A stretch of 36,994 nt of DNA, taken from positions 1 to 36,994 of the forward strand of contig JAAYRU010000018.1 in the NCBI GenBank assembly GCA_012518615.1, read 5' to 3'. The DNA comes from Christensenellaceae bacterium. Its GTDB lineage: Bacteria; Bacillota; Clostridia; Christensenellales; Aristaeellaceae. Position 1 is the stretch's first letter. The number at the start of each line of letters is the position of its first letter. The position numbers were made by a program, and so were the translations under genes. The notes below the pieces were generated by a model, which made no database searches, was not told where the DNA came from, and worked only from the letters and a program-made list of their open reading frames with translations. Shown here piece after piece: positions 8,511 through 18,605 of this stretch.

Positions 8511-9136
8511 GAGTATACACCCAGTGCAGATAGTATTTTAGCGAAGTTTTCTTCTATGCTGCCGTCAACATCTATTGAAACAAGCAATCCCTTTTTGCGG
8601 TAGTATTCCTCAAGAGGGCTTGTCATTTCGTGATATATTTTAAGCCTATTGCGTATAGTTGATTCCTCATCATCCTTACGGATAACAAGTTCCGTACCGC
8701 ATTTTGAGCATAGTTTTTCATCGCCTATAACTGAAACATGGTAGGTTGCAGAACAGCTTGGGCACACGCGCCTGCCTGACATACGGGCAATGCTTTTTTC
8801 ATCGTCCAGTATGAGGTCAATTACTGCTTCAATTTTAGCTATGCTATCCAGCGCTTCAGCTTGAGCAATAGTACGCGGGAAGCCGTCTAAAATGTAGCCG
8901 TTTTCGCAATCAGGTTCGCTTAGTCTTTCCTTAACCATTGCTATTACAAGTGAATCAGGTACAAGTTCTCCCGCATTGACAAAGGCTTTAGCTTTCTTCC
9001 CAAGCTCTGTTCCTTCCTTTATGTTGCTGCGGAGCATGTCTCCAGTTGAAATTTGCGGGATAGAATATTTTTTTTGAATCAGCCCTGCCATAGTACCCTT
9101 ACCTGACCCGGGAGGTCCTAGCAAAATAATATTCAT
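8507..9136 (-). CDS. adk: Adenylate kinase with zinc-binding LID
   Basis: 209 residues. Catalyses AMP + ATP to 2 ADP. The P-loop GPPGSGKGT spans residues 7-15; DGFPRT at 84-89 binds AMP. The LID carries Cys125, Cys128, Cys143 and Cys146, the four-cysteine zinc site of Gram-positive enzymes. The Cys pairs are separated by 14 residues. The start is 11 nt after the secY stop. Confidence 0.98.
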   Translation of the reverse strand: MNIILLGPPGSGKGTMAGLIQKKYSIPQISTGDMLRSNIKEGTELGKKAKAFVNAGELVPDSLVIAMVKERLSEPDCENGYILDGFPRTIAQAEALDSIAKIEAVIDLILDDEKSIARMSGRRVCPSCSATYHVSVIGDEKLCSKCGTELVIRKDDEESTIRNRLKIYHEMTSPLEEYYRKKGLLVSIDVDGSIEENFAKILSALGVYS

Positions 9137-9147
9137 ACCATCACCTA

Positions 9148-10452
9148 CTATAGGAAGCCCTTGTAGTTGCGCATTACCATCTGTGCTTCAAGCTGGCGTA
9201 CGGTTTCCATGGATACGCTTACCGCTATAAGTATTGATGAAGCGGCGAAGGGTATCTGAACATTTAACCATACATATAGTAGCGTTGGCAGTGTTGCCAG
9301 TATCGCAAGGAATATACCCGCGAACAACACTAGCCTTGTGGTTATACGCTGCAGGAAATCTGCGGTGTTTTTACCTGACCTTATGCCGGGTATGGTACCG
9401 CCCTGCTGGTTTATATTTTTAGCAATTTCCTGCGGGTTAAAGCTTATGGAAGAGTAGAAATAGGTAAATGCTACTATAAGCAGCGAAGTAATCATCTGAT
9501 ACAGCCACGATGTCTGGCTCATGTTATTCTGCCACCAGTTATACGCCGGAGTATTAGTACCAAATATCGCTATTATAGTACCCGGCATTGCCATAAATGA
9601 GTGAGCGAATATAAGAGGCAACACGCCTACAGACAAAACCTTAAGCGGAATATGTGAGCTCTGCCCGCCGTACATTTTACGACCCACCACGCGCTTTGCA
9701 TATTGCACGGGTATTCTGCGCTCGCCAAGGTCTATAAATGTAACTGTGGTTACAAGTACCAGTGTAAACAGCAACAGTACCACAAACTGAACCACAGTAG
9801 TATTCCCCTGTGATACTCCAAGCACCGTTAAGAGTGCGGTTAGTATACCGTTAAACAGGTTTGAGATAATACCTGCGAAAATCAGCATTGATATACCGTT
9901 GCCTATGCCATTCGCCGTTACCCTTTCACCAATCCACATGGCAAGTGCAGTACCGCCCGCCATGGCTACGCCTATTGAAAGCTTGCCGAAGAAGTTATTG
10001 TACTCCGGTATTAATACCTTCTGCTGCTGGGCTATGCCCATTGACGCTGACTGAAGACCGGATACTATACCTATCGACTGTATTACCGCTAGGACTATAG
10101 TCGTGTAGCGAGTTATACGGTTGATTTTTTCCTTGCCCTCTTCGCCGCCTTCCTTTGCAAGACGCTCAAGCGCAGGTATGGCAAAGGTGAGCAGCTGGAT
10201 TATAATGCTGGCGTTTATGTACGGGGTGATACCCATAGCCATAATCGTCATCTGGGAGAAAGCGTTACCCGTCATCATGTTGACTAGGTTTAAGGCGTCA
10301 AACTGTTGAGATACCTCTTGAACGACGCTCGCATTTATGCCGGGTACCGGCACAACCGAAACGAGGCGGTAGACAAGCAACATAAAGAAGGTATAGAGGA
10401 GCTTTTTGCGTACCTCAGGTACTCTCCATGCGCTACGAAGTGTATCCCACAT
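9148..10452 (-). CDS. secY: Protein translocase subunit SecY
   Basis: 434 residues with ten predicted membrane segments, the central channel of the Sec translocon. Typical motifs are the N-terminal LLVYRLVSVVPVPGIN, the plug and TM2 region MMTGNAFSQMTIMAMGITPYINASI, the cytoplasmic loop GERRIPVQYAKRV, and the loop with GGTIPGIRSGKNTADFL. It follows rplO by 1 nt and precedes adk. Several proteins in this window with signal peptides would pass through it. Confidence 0.98.
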   Translation of the reverse strand: MWDTLRSAWRVPEVRKKLLYTFFMLLVYRLVSVVPVPGINASVVQEVSQQFDALNLVNMMTGNAFSQMTIMAMGITPYINASIIIQLLTFAIPALERLAKEGGEEGKEKINRITRYTTIVLAVIQSIGIVSGLQSASMGIAQQQKVLIPEYNNFFGKLSIGVAMAGGTALAMWIGERVTANGIGNGISMLIFAGIISNLFNGILTALLTVLGVSQGNTTVVQFVVLLLFTLVLVTTVTFIDLGERRIPVQYAKRVVGRKMYGGQSSHIPLKVLSVGVLPLIFAHSFMAMPGTIIAIFGTNTPAYNWWQNNMSQTSWLYQMITSLLIVAFTYFYSSISFNPQEIAKNINQQGGTIPGIRSGKNTADFLQRITTRLVLFAGIFLAILATLPTLLYVWLNVQIPFAASSILIAVSVSMETVRQLEAQMVMRNYKGFL

Positions 10453-10453
10453 A

Positions 10454-10891
10454 TTATACCTCCTTAGCAGCCCCGCCTGCTTGTTCTATTTTTTCTTTCG
10501 CTGTATTTGTAAACTTAACGGCTTCAACGGTGAGCTTTTTGGTAAGCTCGCCATCTCCAAGAACTTTAAGACCGTCCTTGCCCTTTTTGATTATGCCGGC
10601 CTTTTTAAGTACATCAAAGTTAATCAGGCTGCCATTATCGAAGGATTCCAGTTCTTTAACATTTACAGTAGCATATTCCTTTGAGAAAATATTTACAAAG
10701 CCGGACTTTGGAACACGCCTAATGAGTGGCATCTGTCCGCCTTCAAAGCCGGGACCTTTGCCGCCTTTGCGTGCCTTTGCGCCCTTATGGCCCTTGCCGC
10801 TTGTCTTGCCGAAACCCGAGGACATTCCACGCCCTAAGCGCTTGGCTTTCTTGGTGGAACCAGGAGCCGGCCTTAAATCATTTAATTTCAT
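10454..10891 (-). CDS. rplO: 50S ribosomal protein L15
   Basis: 145 residues. The Gly/Lys-rich N-terminus ([21 protein letters not shown], then [18 protein letters not shown]) and [17 protein letters not shown] are typical of L15, a late-assembly 50S protein. The start overlaps the rpmD stop (TGATG). Confidence 0.97.
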   Translation of the reverse strand: MKLNDLRPAPGSTKKAKRLGRGMSSGFGKTSGKGHKGAKARKGGKGPGFEGGQMPLIRRVPKSGFVNIFSKEYATVNVKELESFDNGSLINFDVLKKAGIIKKGKDGLKVLGDGELTKKLTVEAVKFTNTAKEKIEQAGGAAKEV

Positions 10892-11082
10892 CAGTTATCA
10901 CCCTCCTTGAGTTCTTCGACTTCTACCAGGTGTTTTACCGTAAAAATCTGACCGCGAATGCAAGGATTGTCGGGCTTAATTACTGTTTGACCTATCTTCC
11001 TAAGACCCAGCGCCTTGACTGTGTCCTTCTGGTTTTGTTTCCTTGCTATGGTGGATTTTTTTAAAGTAATTTTTAAACTCAT
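10891..11082 (-). CDS. rpmD: 50S ribosomal protein L30
   Basis: 63 residues, normal bacterial length. The sequence [20 protein letters not shown] followed by [21 protein letters not shown] is the family signature. It lies between rpsE and rplO and is coupled to rplO by a TGATG overlap. Confidence 0.95.
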   Translation of the reverse strand: MSLKITLKKSTIARKQNQKDTVKALGLRKIGQTVIKPDNPCIRGQIFTVKHLVEVEELKEGDN

Positions 11083-11091
11083 ATTACCCTC

Positions 11092-11619
11092 CTAGCCGAG
11101 TATCTCTTCAACCGTCTTGCCGCGCAAACGCGCCACATGTTCAGCCGAGCGGAGGAGCTTAAGACCTTCTACCGTAGCTTTTACGGTATTTACCGGATTG
11201 CTGGAGCCAAAGCTCTTTGTGCGAATATCACGAATACCGGCAAGCTCCAGCACTGCCCTAGCAGCGCCGCCTGCGATAACGCCTGCACCCTCTTCAGCCG
11301 GCAAGAGTACTACCTTGCTGGTTCCAAAGTAACCCTCCGCCTGGTGGGGTATGGTAGTATCTTTAAGAGGTACATTAATTAGATGCTTTTTGGCATCCTG
11401 CACCGCCTTGCGGATAGCTTCGGGTATTTCAACCGCCTTGCCGACGCCTGCGCCAACCCTGCCTGCTTCATCGCCTATAACTACAAGCGCTGAAAAGCGT
11501 ATATTGCGCCCACCCTTAACCGTTTTGCTAACGCGGTTTACCGCAACGAGTTTCTCTTTAAATTCGCTCTCCGGTTCCTGCTGGCGACGATTCTGTCTAC
11601 GATCCTGTTTGCGAGCCAT
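11092..11619 (-). CDS. rpsE: 30S ribosomal protein S5
   Basis: 175 residues. The N-terminal double-stranded RNA-binding-like domain is visible ([40 protein letters not shown]), and the C-terminal domain shows [20 protein letters not shown] and [16 protein letters not shown]5 contributes to fidelity and mRNA unwinding at the entry channel. A charged N-terminal extension of about 20 residues precedes the core. Confidence 0.98.
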   Translation of the reverse strand: MARKQDRRQNRRQQEPESEFKEKLVAVNRVSKTVKGGRNIRFSALVVIGDEAGRVGAGVGKAVEIPEAIRKAVQDAKKHLINVPLKDTTIPHQAEGYFGTSKVVLLPAEEGAGVIAGGAARAVLELAGIRDIRTKSFGSSNPVNTVKATVEGLKLLRSAEHVARLRGKTVEEILG

Positions 11620-11637
11620 GCGATTTCCTTCCTCCTG

Positions 11638-12006
11638 TTAAAATTTTAGTCCGGCTTCACGCGCGCCGTCCGCAAGAGATGCTACGCGCCCCTTGTAGAC
11701 ATAACCGCCACGGTCGAACACAACGCTTGTAACGCCGGCTTCCATCGCACGCTCCGCAACGGTTTTGCCGACGAGCTTGGATGTTTCGACTTTGTTTTTG
11801 CCTTCGGCTTTTTTCTTAAGCGCCTCTTCCATTGAAGAAGCCTGCGCTATGGTAAAGCCCTTAGTATCATCTATTACTTGCGCATAGATATAGTTATTGC
11901 TGCGGAAAACACACAGGCGCGGTACCTCCGGGGTGCCGCTTATCTTCCTGCGTATACGCGCGTGGCGTATGCGGCGCTGCGCATTTTTATCGCGTTTTTT
12001 GAACAT
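11638..12006 (-). CDS. rplR: 50S ribosomal protein L18
   Basis: 122 residues; binds 5S rRNA together with L5. Family stretches are [37 protein letters not shown] and the C-terminal [20 protein letters not shown] with AREAGLKF at the end. Confidence 0.98.
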   Translation of the reverse strand: MFKKRDKNAQRRIRHARIRRKISGTPEVPRLCVFRSNNYIYAQVIDDTKGFTIAQASSMEEALKKKAEGKNKVETSKLVGKTVAERAMEAGVTSVVFDRGGYVYKGRVASLADGAREAGLKF

Positions 12007-12025
12007 ATGCGTTCACTCCCTTCTT

Positions 12026-12565
12026 TTATTTGCCTGCCTTGCCTTCCTTGCGGCGTATATGTTCGCCCCTATAGCGTATGCCCTTGCCAAGATAGGGTTC
12101 GGGTTTACGCACGGCGCGTATATCTGCTGCAAGGTTGCCGACAACCTGCTTGTTTATGCCTTTTACTACTATGGTGGTAGCATTGGGGGTTTCAAAGGTA
12201 ATTCCTTCAGGCGCTTCAAACACCACGGGGTGTGAGTAACCTGCATTAACTGTGAGCTTTTTACCTTCTACCTGCGCGCGGTAACCGGTACCGACGATTT
12301 CAAGTACCTTTTCGTAACCATCTGTAACGCCTACCACCAAATTATTTACTAGTGAGCGGTAAAGACCGTGCTTTGCCTTATGCGGCTTAGCGTTGCTCGG
12401 ACGCTCTATTATAAGGTGATCATCCTGTTGCTTTATGGTAAAATCGCTCTGAACTTGCTGTGAAAGCGTGCCTTTTGGTCCCTTTACAGTTACTAGGTTT
12501 TCATCGCTTATGGTAACCGTAACGCCTTTTGGCACGGCTATCGGTTCTTTTCCGACACGAGACAT
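12026..12565 (-). CDS. rplF: 50S ribosomal protein L6
   Basis: 179 residues from the ATG at 12563-12565, which has GGAGG 7 nt upstream; an adjacent TTG codon one position earlier is a less likely start. MSRVGKEPIAVPKGVTV and the C-terminal PEPYLGKGIRYRGEHIRRKEGK are diagnostic. The two-domain protein lies near the factor-binding site of the 50S subunit. Confidence 0.97.
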   Translation of the reverse strand: MSRVGKEPIAVPKGVTVTISDENLVTVKGPKGTLSQQVQSDFTIKQQDDHLIIERPSNAKPHKAKHGLYRSLVNNLVVGVTDGYEKVLEIVGTGYRAQVEGKKLTVNAGYSHPVVFEAPEGITFETPNATTIVVKGINKQVVGNLAADIRAVRKPEPYLGKGIRYRGEHIRRKEGKAGK

Positions 12566-12587
12566 CAATACACCTCCTAGCCTTACA

Positions 12588-12989
12588 TTACCAAATATAA
12601 GCCATCACTTCGCCACCGAGCCTGGCTTGTCTGGCAGCTCGATCGGTCATGAGGCCTTTGGAAGTTGAGATAATTGCTATGCCCAGTCCTCCCAGTACCT
12701 TGGGAAGATCCTCGCATTTCGCATAAACCCTAAGACCGGGTTTTGAAATCCTGCGAAGGCCGGCAATTACCGGGTTTTTGTGTTCATCAATATATTTTAT
12801 TGCAAGCTTTATCTGACCTTGAACGCCATCGTCGATAAATTCATAGCTTTTTATGTAGCCTTCATCGTAAAGGATTTTTGCTATAGCTTTTTTCGTCTTG
12901 CTTGCAGGTATCATTACCGTATCATGCTTGGCGACCTGTGCATTGCGTATCCTAGTTAGCATGTCGGCGATCGGATCGGTTATATTCAT
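12588..12989 (-). CDS. rpsH: 30S ribosomal protein S8
   Basis: 133 residues. [20 protein letters not shown] at the N-terminus and the C-terminal [20 protein letters not shown] with [12 protein letters not shown] identify S8, a primary 16S rRNA binder. In E. coli S8 represses the spc operon through the rplE region; no comparable site is evident here. Confidence 0.98.
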   Translation of the reverse strand: MNITDPIADMLTRIRNAQVAKHDTVMIPASKTKKAIAKILYDEGYIKSYEFIDDGVQGQIKLAIKYIDEHKNPVIAGLRRISKPGLRVYAKCEDLPKVLGGLGIAIISTSKGLMTDRAARQARLGGEVMAYIW

Positions 12990-13015
12990 CTAGTTATCCT
13001 CCTTTTCCCTAATGC

Positions 13016-13201
13016 TTACCAGCTTGCCTTGCGTACGCCGGGTATCTGCCCTTTATATGCCAGTTCACGGAAACATATGCGGCATATGCCATAGCGGCGA
13101 AGCACTGCATGGGGACGCCCGCAAATGCGGCAACGGGTATATGCACGGGTTGAGAACTTAGGCTTTCTCTGTTGGCTTACTCTCATGCTCTTTTTTGCCA
13201 T
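13016..13201 (-). CDS. rpsN: 30S ribosomal protein S14, zinc-dependent short form (type Z)
   Basis: 61 residues, the short C+ form. Cys24, Cys27, Cys40 and Cys43 make the zinc finger ([17 protein letters not shown]), and the end is [11 protein letters not shown]. It lies between rplE and rpsH as usual. Confidence 0.98.
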   Translation of the reverse strand: MAKKSMRVSQQRKPKFSTRAYTRCRICGRPHAVLRRYGICRICFRELAYKGQIPGVRKASW

Positions 13202-13215
13202 ATTCTTTCCCTCCC

Positions 13216-13758
13216 TTACTGTGCAAACGGCATTCCAAGGAGTGAAAGCAGTTCCTTGGCTTCTTCGTCCGTTTTTGCCGTGGTTACGAATATCATTTCA
13301 AAACCGCGTATTTTTTCAACATTATCGTAGTTTATCTCGGGGAATATTAGCTGTTCCCTGATACCAAGGGCATAGTTGCCCCTGCCGTCAAAGGCTTTGT
13401 TTGATACGCCTCTAAAGTCGCGAACGCGCGGGAGCGCTATGCTGACTAGGCGGTCAAAGAATTCTTCCATTCTATCGCCGCGCAGCGTTACCTTTGCGCC
13501 GACATTCATCCCCTCGCGCAGCTTAAAGTTTGCGACGGACTTCTTAGCCTTTATTACAATCGGCTTTTGACCGGAGATATCAGCAATCTCGGAAACCGCG
13601 CTCTCAAGGAGCTTGGGGTTATCCTTGCAATCGCCAAGACCGATGTTGATGACTATCTTAGCGAGCTTGGGGACTTCCATAATGTTCTTGTAGCCGAACT
13701 TTTTTTGAAGGGCGGGTACAGCTTCAGATAAATATTTTTCTTTAATTCTTGTTGCCAT
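13216..13758 (-). CDS. rplE: 50S ribosomal protein L5
   Basis: 180 residues. It contacts 5S rRNA and P-site tRNA. Typical segments are [40 protein letters not shown] and the C-terminal [18 protein letters not shown]-like stretch (here [18 protein letters not shown]). It is spaced 12 nt from rplX. Confidence 0.98.
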   Translation of the reverse strand: MATRIKEKYLSEAVPALQKKFGYKNIMEVPKLAKIVINIGLGDCKDNPKLLESAVSEIADISGQKPIVIKAKKSVANFKLREGMNVGAKVTLRGDRMEEFFDRLVSIALPRVRDFRGVSNKAFDGRGNYALGIREQLIFPEINYDNVEKIRGFEMIFVTTAKTDEEAKELLSLLGMPFAQ

Positions 13759-13770
13759 TTACCTTTCCTC

Positions 13771-14088
13771 CTAATCCATTTGCTCGCCGCATTTTTTGCA
13801 CATGCGGACTTTTTTACCGTTATCAAGAACCTTTTTGCCATAGCGCGAAGGCTTTCCGCATTTCTGGCATACAAGCATTACATTGCTTGAATCTATTGCG
13901 GCTTCCTTGGTTATTATACCGCCGGGCTGCCCTTGGGCTCTGGATTTCTGGTGTTTTGTTACCATTGCCACGCCTTCTACAACCACTCTGCCGGTCGCGG
14001 GGAAAGCTTTTAGAATCTTACCCTTCTTGCCCTTATCCTTGCCGGCGATTACCATTACTTCATCGTTTGTTTTTACATGTAGTTTCAT
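13771..14088 (-). CDS. rplX: 50S ribosomal protein L24
   Basis: About 105 residues. The KOW motif is in [21 protein letters not shown]24 is one of the first proteins to bind 23S rRNA. Two CxxC pairs near the C-terminus (VCQKCGK and MCKKCGE) suggest a zinc ribbon of the kind seen in many Gram-positive L24 proteins. Two ATG codons are adjacent; the second (14086-14088) has better spacing, 5 nt, from GGAGG than the first. Confidence 0.96.
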   Translation of the reverse strand: MKLHVKTNDEVMVIAGKDKGKKGKILKAFPATGRVVVEGVAMVTKHQKSRAQGQPGGIITKEAAIDSSNVMLVCQKCGKPSRYGKKVLDNGKKVRMCKKCGEQMD

Positions 14089-14097
14089 CATAGCCTC

Positions 14098-14466
14098 CTA
14101 CAGAACTTCAGGCGCAAGGGAAACTATCCTCATGAAATCTCTCTCACGCAATTCTCGTGCTACGGGTCCGAATATACGCGTCCCGCGGGGCTGTTTTGCA
14201 TCATTTATTATAACGGCGGCATTATCATCAAAGGTGATATAGCTTCCGTCCGGACGGCGAAGGTCTTTACGAACACGCACTATTACCGCGCGAACTACTT
14301 CGCCTTTTTTAACCTGTCCTCCCGGTGCGGCCGATTTAACGCTTGCTACGATTATATCTCCAACTGATGCGGTGCGTCTTCCGGAACCGCCCAGTACACG
14401 AATACACATTATCTCTTTAGCGCCTGAGTTATCGGCAACCTTTAGCCGGGTTTGCGTCTGAATCAT
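14098..14466 (-). CDS. rplN: 50S ribosomal protein L14
   Basis: 122 residues from the ATG at 14464-14466, which follows AAGGAGGAAAGCCT; the frame is open 24 nt further, but only this start gives the normal N-terminus [19 protein letters not shown]. Other signatures are [20 protein letters not shown] and [15 protein letters not shown]14 forms an intersubunit bridge and is the docking site of RsfS, encoded in the adjacent operon. Confidence 0.98.
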   Translation of the reverse strand: MIQTQTRLKVADNSGAKEIMCIRVLGGSGRRTASVGDIIVASVKSAAPGGQVKKGEVVRAVIVRVRKDLRRPDGSYITFDDNAAVIINDAKQPRGTRIFGPVARELRERDFMRIVSLAPEVL

Positions 14467-14516
14467 AGGCTTTCCTCCTTCTATCGGCATGAGCGCATTA
14501 GCTGCGTATCATGCTA

Positions 14517-14777
14517 TTACTTCGCCTTCTCTATAATCTCTACCACGCGCCAGCACTTTGTTTTGCTAAGCGGACGTGTTTCCATGACGCGTACGGTATC
14601 CCCGATACCGCAGGCATTGTTTTCGTCATGTGCATGTAGCTTGCTTGTGCGCTTAAGATATTTGCCGTATAGGGGATGTTTTACCAAACGGTTTACCGCT
14701 ACTACTACGGTTTTGTCCATCTTATCGCTTACTACTTTTCCTGTTCTGGTCTTACGAAGCGACCTTGTTTCTGACAT
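14517..14777 (-). CDS. rpsQ: 30S ribosomal protein S17
   Basis: 86 residues from the ATG at 14775-14777 (AAAGGAGG upstream). The OB-fold signature is clear: [40 protein letters not shown] and [21 protein letters not shown] primary 16S rRNA-binding protein. Confidence 0.97.
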   Translation of the reverse strand: MSETRSLRKTRTGKVVSDKMDKTVVVAVNRLVKHPLYGKYLKRTSKLHAHDENNACGIGDTVRVMETRPLSKTKCWRVVEIIEKAK

Positions 14778-14798
14778 CTGTATGCCTCCTTTCAACGG

Positions 14799-14999
14799 TT
14801 ATCGGGCAGCCTTGCGGGCTTGCTGTGTTTGTACGGTCAGGGCTCTTGCGATGTCCTTCTTTACCTGGCTTATCTGCATTGTGTTTTCAAGCTGACCTGT
14901 AGCCAAGCGAAAACGCAGGTTGAAAAGTTCGCTCTTGAGTTCCTTGATTTTTTCATCCAACTGCTTTTGATCCATGGAAGCAAATTCGCTAGCCTTCAT
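14799..14999 (-). CDS. rpmC: 50S ribosomal protein L29
   Basis: 66 residues, two-helix protein near the tunnel exit. The [20 protein letters not shown] core is diagnostic and is followed by [14 protein letters not shown]. The start overlaps the rplP stop (TGATG). Confidence 0.97.
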   Translation of the reverse strand: MKASEFASMDQKQLDEKIKELKSELFNLRFRLATGQLENTMQISQVKKDIARALTVQTQQARKAAR

Positions 15000-15427
15000 C
15001 AGACATCACCGCCTTCACTCTGTGCTTTGGAAATAACCTTGGTACGCATGGGAAGCTTTGCGGAAGCAAGCCTTAGACCTTCCTTTGCTACGCTTTCTTC
15101 TACGCCGCTAACTTCGAACATAACCCTGCCTGGCTTTACTACTGCTACCCAGTATTCCGGTGAGCCTTTGCCTGAACCCATGCGTGTTTCGGCGGGCTTT
15201 GCCGTTACGGGCTTGTCGGGAAAAATCTTTATCCATACCTGACCGCCCCTTTTAATGTGGCGTGTCAGAGCGATACGAGCAGCTTCTATCTGCTGACTGG
15301 TTACCCAGCTTGGATCCTGCGCAACAAGGCCCCAATCGCCGTAGGACACCGTGTTGCCGCGGTACGCCTTGCCTTTCATGCGCCCGCGAAACTGCTTGCG
15401 TCTCTTAACTCTCTTTGGCATCAACAT
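14999..15427 (-). CDS. rplP: 50S ribosomal protein L16
   Basis: 142 residues. [28 protein letters not shown]-like [20 protein letters not shown] and [20 protein letters not shown] are typical. L16 organises the A-site region of the 50S. GGAGG is 9 nt before the first ATG; the second ATG two codons later is less well spaced. Confidence 0.98.
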   Translation of the reverse strand: MLMPKRVKRRKQFRGRMKGKAYRGNTVSYGDWGLVAQDPSWVTSQQIEAARIALTRHIKRGGQVWIKIFPDKPVTAKPAETRMGSGKGSPEYWVAVVKPGRVMFEVSGVEESVAKEGLRLASAKLPMRTKVISKAQSEGGDV

Positions 15428-15429
15428 GC

Positions 15430-16098
15430 CTATCTGCCTCCTTCCGCTCTGGCGCCATCACGCTTGGGCTGCGGTAGAATCTGCCCTTTATAAATCCAAA
15501 CCTTGACGCCTATTTTGCCGTATGTGGTCATGGCTTCGGCAAAACCATAGTCGATATTGGCACGGAGCGTTTGCAGCGGTATGGAGCCTTCATGGTAGTT
15601 CTCCGACCTTGCAATATCCGCACCACCCAGTCTGCCGCTGACCTGCGTTTTAATACCCTTGATACCCGCGCGCATTGAGCGCTGTATGCTTTGCTTCATG
15701 GCACGCCTGAAAGAAATACGCTTTTCAAGCTGCTGAGCAATGTTTTCGGCAACAAGCTGTGCATCCGCATCGGGGTTTTTAATCTCAAGTACATTAATAA
15801 TAACCGGCTGACCTACCATCTTTTCAACGGTTTCTTTAAGCTCTTCTACGCCTTTGCCTCCCCTGCCTATCACCATTCCGGGACGACCGGTATGTATATC
15901 TATGGTGATACGGGAAGCGTTCCTTGAAATATCTATACGGCTAATGCCCGTTGCAAAGTACTTTTCCTTGAGCATTTTGCGGATCTCATAGTCCTGTACG
16001 AGGTTATCTGCAAAATCTTTCTTGTTGGCATACCAGCGCGTGCTCCAGTTGAATATAACGCCTACGCGTGCGCCGTGCGGGTTTACTTTTTGACCCAT
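15430..16098 (-). CDS. rpsC: 30S ribosomal protein S3
   Basis: 222 residues. [21 protein letters not shown] opens the protein; the KH domain has [19 protein letters not shown], and the C-terminal domain has [20 protein letters not shown] and [18 protein letters not shown]3 lines the mRNA entry channel. The start overlaps the rplV stop (TAATG). Confidence 0.98.
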   Translation of the reverse strand: MGQKVNPHGARVGVIFNWSTRWYANKKDFADNLVQDYEIRKMLKEKYFATGISRIDISRNASRITIDIHTGRPGMVIGRGGKGVEELKETVEKMVGQPVIINVLEIKNPDADAQLVAENIAQQLEKRISFRRAMKQSIQRSMRAGIKGIKTQVSGRLGGADIARSENYHEGSIPLQTLRANIDYGFAEAMTTYGKIGVKVWIYKGQILPQPKRDGARAEGGR

Positions 16099-16493
16099 TA
16101 TTTCTCCTCCTGTTTACTATCCAGCACTATGCTAAAATGGCTTGTGCGCTTTAATATGGGGGCTGCCGAGCCGCGGGAACGGGGTATATAACGCTTCATG
16201 GTGGGACCTTGGTTGGCATATGCCTCAGCCACATATAGGGTTGAAGCGTCCATATCTAGGTTGTTGACCGCGTTGGCAACTGCGCTTTCTAGCAGCTTTA
16301 ACAGAATGGGTGAAGCGGCCTTGGGTGTAAACTTGAGTATCGCCCTTGCGTCATCTACACTTTTACCACGGATAAGGTTAATAACCGGAGCCGCCTTCCT
16401 AGAGGAGATGCGTACATGCCTTAAATGTGCCTTTGGGCGCATATCCCGCTTTTCGCGATGTGATTCGCCTTTGATTTTTGTTTTGCTTGCCAT
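16098..16493 (-). CDS. rplV: 50S ribosomal protein L22
   Basis: 131 residues. Family segments are [39 protein letters not shown] and the tunnel hairpin around [20 protein letters not shown], where macrolide resistance mutations occur in other species. A charged N-terminal extension of about 20 residues precedes the core. Confidence 0.97.
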   Translation of the reverse strand: MASKTKIKGESHREKRDMRPKAHLRHVRISSRKAAPVINLIRGKSVDDARAILKFTPKAASPILLKLLESAVANAVNNLDMDASTLYVAEAYANQGPTMKRYIPRSRGSAAPILKRTSHFSIVLDSKQEEK

Positions 16494-16511
16494 CTGGCTA
16501 TCTCCTTTCCC

Positions 16512-16790
16512 TTATCTTCTTCCGGTACTCTTGGAACCGGCGTGGCCTCTGAATGTCCTAGTGGGGGCAAATTCCCCCAACTTGTGTCCTACCATGTCCT
16601 CGGTAATGTACACGGGCACATGTTTGCGTCCATCATGGACGGCTATGGTATGGCCCACGAACTCAGGGAATATTGTTGATGCGCGCGACCAGGTTCTCAG
16701 GACGGTTTTCTTGCCCGATGCATTCATCGCTTCGATACGCTTGTAAAGCTTTTCACTTACAAAAGGTCCTTTTTTAATTGAACGACTCAT
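16512..16790 (-). CDS. rpsS: 30S ribosomal protein S19
   Basis: 92 residues. [40 protein letters not shown] and [18 protein letters not shown] are the standard landmarks. S19 forms a head complex with S13. Its position between rplB and rplV is canonical. Confidence 0.98.
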   Translation of the reverse strand: MSRSIKKGPFVSEKLYKRIEAMNASGKKTVLRTWSRASTIFPEFVGHTIAVHDGRKHVPVYITEDMVGHKLGEFAPTRTFRGHAGSKSTGRR

Positions 16791-16818
16791 CTATCCTTTT
16801 CCTCCTTTCACCTTGTCG

Positions 16819-17655
16819 CTATCTCTTCTTACGCCTGCGGTGTACTATCATATCGTTTGAGTACTTCTTGCGCTTGCGTGTCTTTAAGCCTAGAGTGGGC
16901 TTACCCCAAGGGGTAAGGGGCGCCGGCATACCTATGGGTGAGTTGCCTTCGCCGCCGCCATGCGGGTGGTCTACCGGGTTCATCGCAAGACCTCTGACGC
17001 TTGGGCGTTTGCCCATATGGCGGGATCTTCCGGCTTTACCTATGCGGATATTCTCGTGGTCTATATTACCAACTGTGCCTATGGTGGCTCTGCCATCTAC
17101 CGGTACTTTGCGAACTTCACCAGAAGGAAGCCTTACCTGCGCGTACTTGCCTTCCTTTGCCATAAGCTGAGCATAGGCGCCTGCCGAGCGAGCGAGCTGA
17201 CCGCCCTTTCCCTTTTTAAGCTCTATGTTGTGTATAAGCGTGCCTACGGGTATGGATGAAATGGGCAATGAGTTGCCGGTTACTATGTCGGCATCGTCTG
17301 AGCTTACTACCATGTCCCCCACCTTAAGACCTACGGGAGCCAGTATGTAGCGCTTCTCGCCATCTAAATAATGCAAGAGGGCGATAAACGCCGTGCGGTT
17401 AGGGTCATACTCTATGGTGGCTACCTTCGCCGGAACATCGAACTTGTCGCGCTTAAAATCTATAATGCGGTATTTGCGCTTCTGACGACCACCGTGGTGG
17501 CGAACGGTGATTTTACCCTGATTGTTGCGACCTGAATGCTTCTTTAGCGGAGCCAGCAAGGACTTTTCGGGTTTATTGGTTGTAATTTCTTCAAAGCTGT
17601 TTACAGACATATGTCTGCGAGCAGGTGAAGTAGGTTTGTATACACGAACTGCCAT
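16819..17655 (-). CDS. rplB: 50S ribosomal protein L2
   Basis: 278 residues, normal length. [20 protein letters not shown], the SH3-like domain KVGDMV...[17 protein letters not shown], and the C-terminal GMAMNP-like region [20 protein letters not shown] with the catalytic-centre histidine are visible. L2 is needed for peptidyl-transferase assembly. Confidence 0.98.
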   Translation of the reverse strand: MAVRVYKPTSPARRHMSVNSFEEITTNKPEKSLLAPLKKHSGRNNQGKITVRHHGGRQKRKYRIIDFKRDKFDVPAKVATIEYDPNRTAFIALLHYLDGEKRYILAPVGLKVGDMVVSSDDADIVTGNSLPISSIPVGTLIHNIELKKGKGGQLARSAGAYAQLMAKEGKYAQVRLPSGEVRKVPVDGRATIGTVGNIDHENIRIGKAGRSRHMGKRPSVRGLAMNPVDHPHGGGEGNSPIGMPAPLTPWGKPTLGLKTRKRKKYSNDMIVHRRRKKR

Positions 17656-17670
17656 TTTGCCTCTCCTTTC

Positions 17671-17967
17671 TTAAATCATGCCTTCGAAAAACTCTATGGG
17701 TTTGGAATCCTCGGTGAGTTTTACATAGGCCTTTTTAATCTCTTTGGTTCTGCCGCTGGTTCTGCCTTGGCGCTTAATCTTGCCCATGGTACGCAGCGTA
17801 TTTACCCTTTGTACCTTGATATCTTTAAATATCGCTTCCAATGCTTTTTTAATCTCTATCTTGTTTGCACGGATATCGACCTCGAAAACATACTGCTTGT
17901 CCGCAATACCGTCGTAGCCTTTTTCCGTAAGCACGGGGCGTAAAATGATGTCATGCGGGTTTTTCAT
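17671..17967 (-). CDS. rplW: 50S ribosomal protein L23
   Basis: 98 residues. DIILRPVLTEKGYDGIADKQ, FEVDIRANKIEIKKALEAIF and VNTLRTMGKIKRQGR match the family. L23 is the docking site for trigger factor and SRP at the tunnel exit. The start overlaps the rplD stop (TAATG). Confidence 0.98.
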   Translation of the reverse strand: MKNPHDIILRPVLTEKGYDGIADKQYVFEVDIRANKIEIKKALEAIFKDIKVQRVNTLRTMGKIKRQGRTSGRTKEIKKAYVKLTEDSKPIEFFEGMI

Positions 17968-18590
17968 TATGCATATACCTCCTCAATGCTCTTTACGGCA
18001 TCCTTAGTGATAACAAGCTTGTCCGCACGGAGAATGTCGTAAACATTAATAGTGTTGGGGTATGCGCCTTCAAGCTTGGGCAGGTTGTTGCCTGCACGGC
18101 GGATGAGTTCGTCCTTTTCGTTGGTAACGAGCAACACCTTATCCTCCGCGCCTATGGCTTTTAGCATGGCAGCCATAAGCTTTGTCTTGCCTTCGGTAAA
18201 TTTAAGGCTGTCAAGTACGATTAAATCCCCTGCGTTTACTTTAGCGGAAAGAGCGCTCAGCATAGCTAGACGGCGCACCTTGCGCGGTATGTTTACCTTA
18301 TATTTCCTGGGCTTTGGAGCAAATACGACCCCACCCTTGCGGAACTGAGGAGCGCGATTGCTGTGATGGCGCGCCCTGCCTGTGCCCTTTTGGCGATATA
18401 TTTTACGACCGCCGCCTTTTACCTCTCCACGACGCAGAGCGCTTTGGGTGCCCTGCCTTTTAGCGGCAAGTATAGAGCGTACAACCAAGTGCATCGAAGC
18501 TACATGAGGCGTTACGCCAAACACGGCATCGTTTAGCTCCAGTGAGCCAGCAGGCTTACCCTGCATATTTACCATTTCTATTTTTGGCAT
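17967..18590 (-). CDS. rplD: 50S ribosomal protein L4
   Basis: 207 residues. The conserved loop [20 protein letters not shown] and [20 protein letters not shown] reaches into the exit tunnel; the Rossmann-like remainder has [18 protein letters not shown]. In gamma-proteobacteria L4 represses the S10 operon through its leader; whether it acts on the leader seen here at 19573-19714 is open. Confidence 0.98.
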   Translation of the reverse strand: MPKIEMVNMQGKPAGSLELNDAVFGVTPHVASMHLVVRSILAAKRQGTQSALRRGEVKGGGRKIYRQKGTGRARHHSNRAPQFRKGGVVFAPKPRKYKVNIPRKVRRLAMLSALSAKVNAGDLIVLDSLKFTEGKTKLMAAMLKAIGAEDKVLLVTNEKDELIRRAGNNLPKLEGAYPNTINVYDILRADKLVITKDAVKSIEEVYA

Positions 18591-18605
18591 ATTATATTCC
18601 CTCCT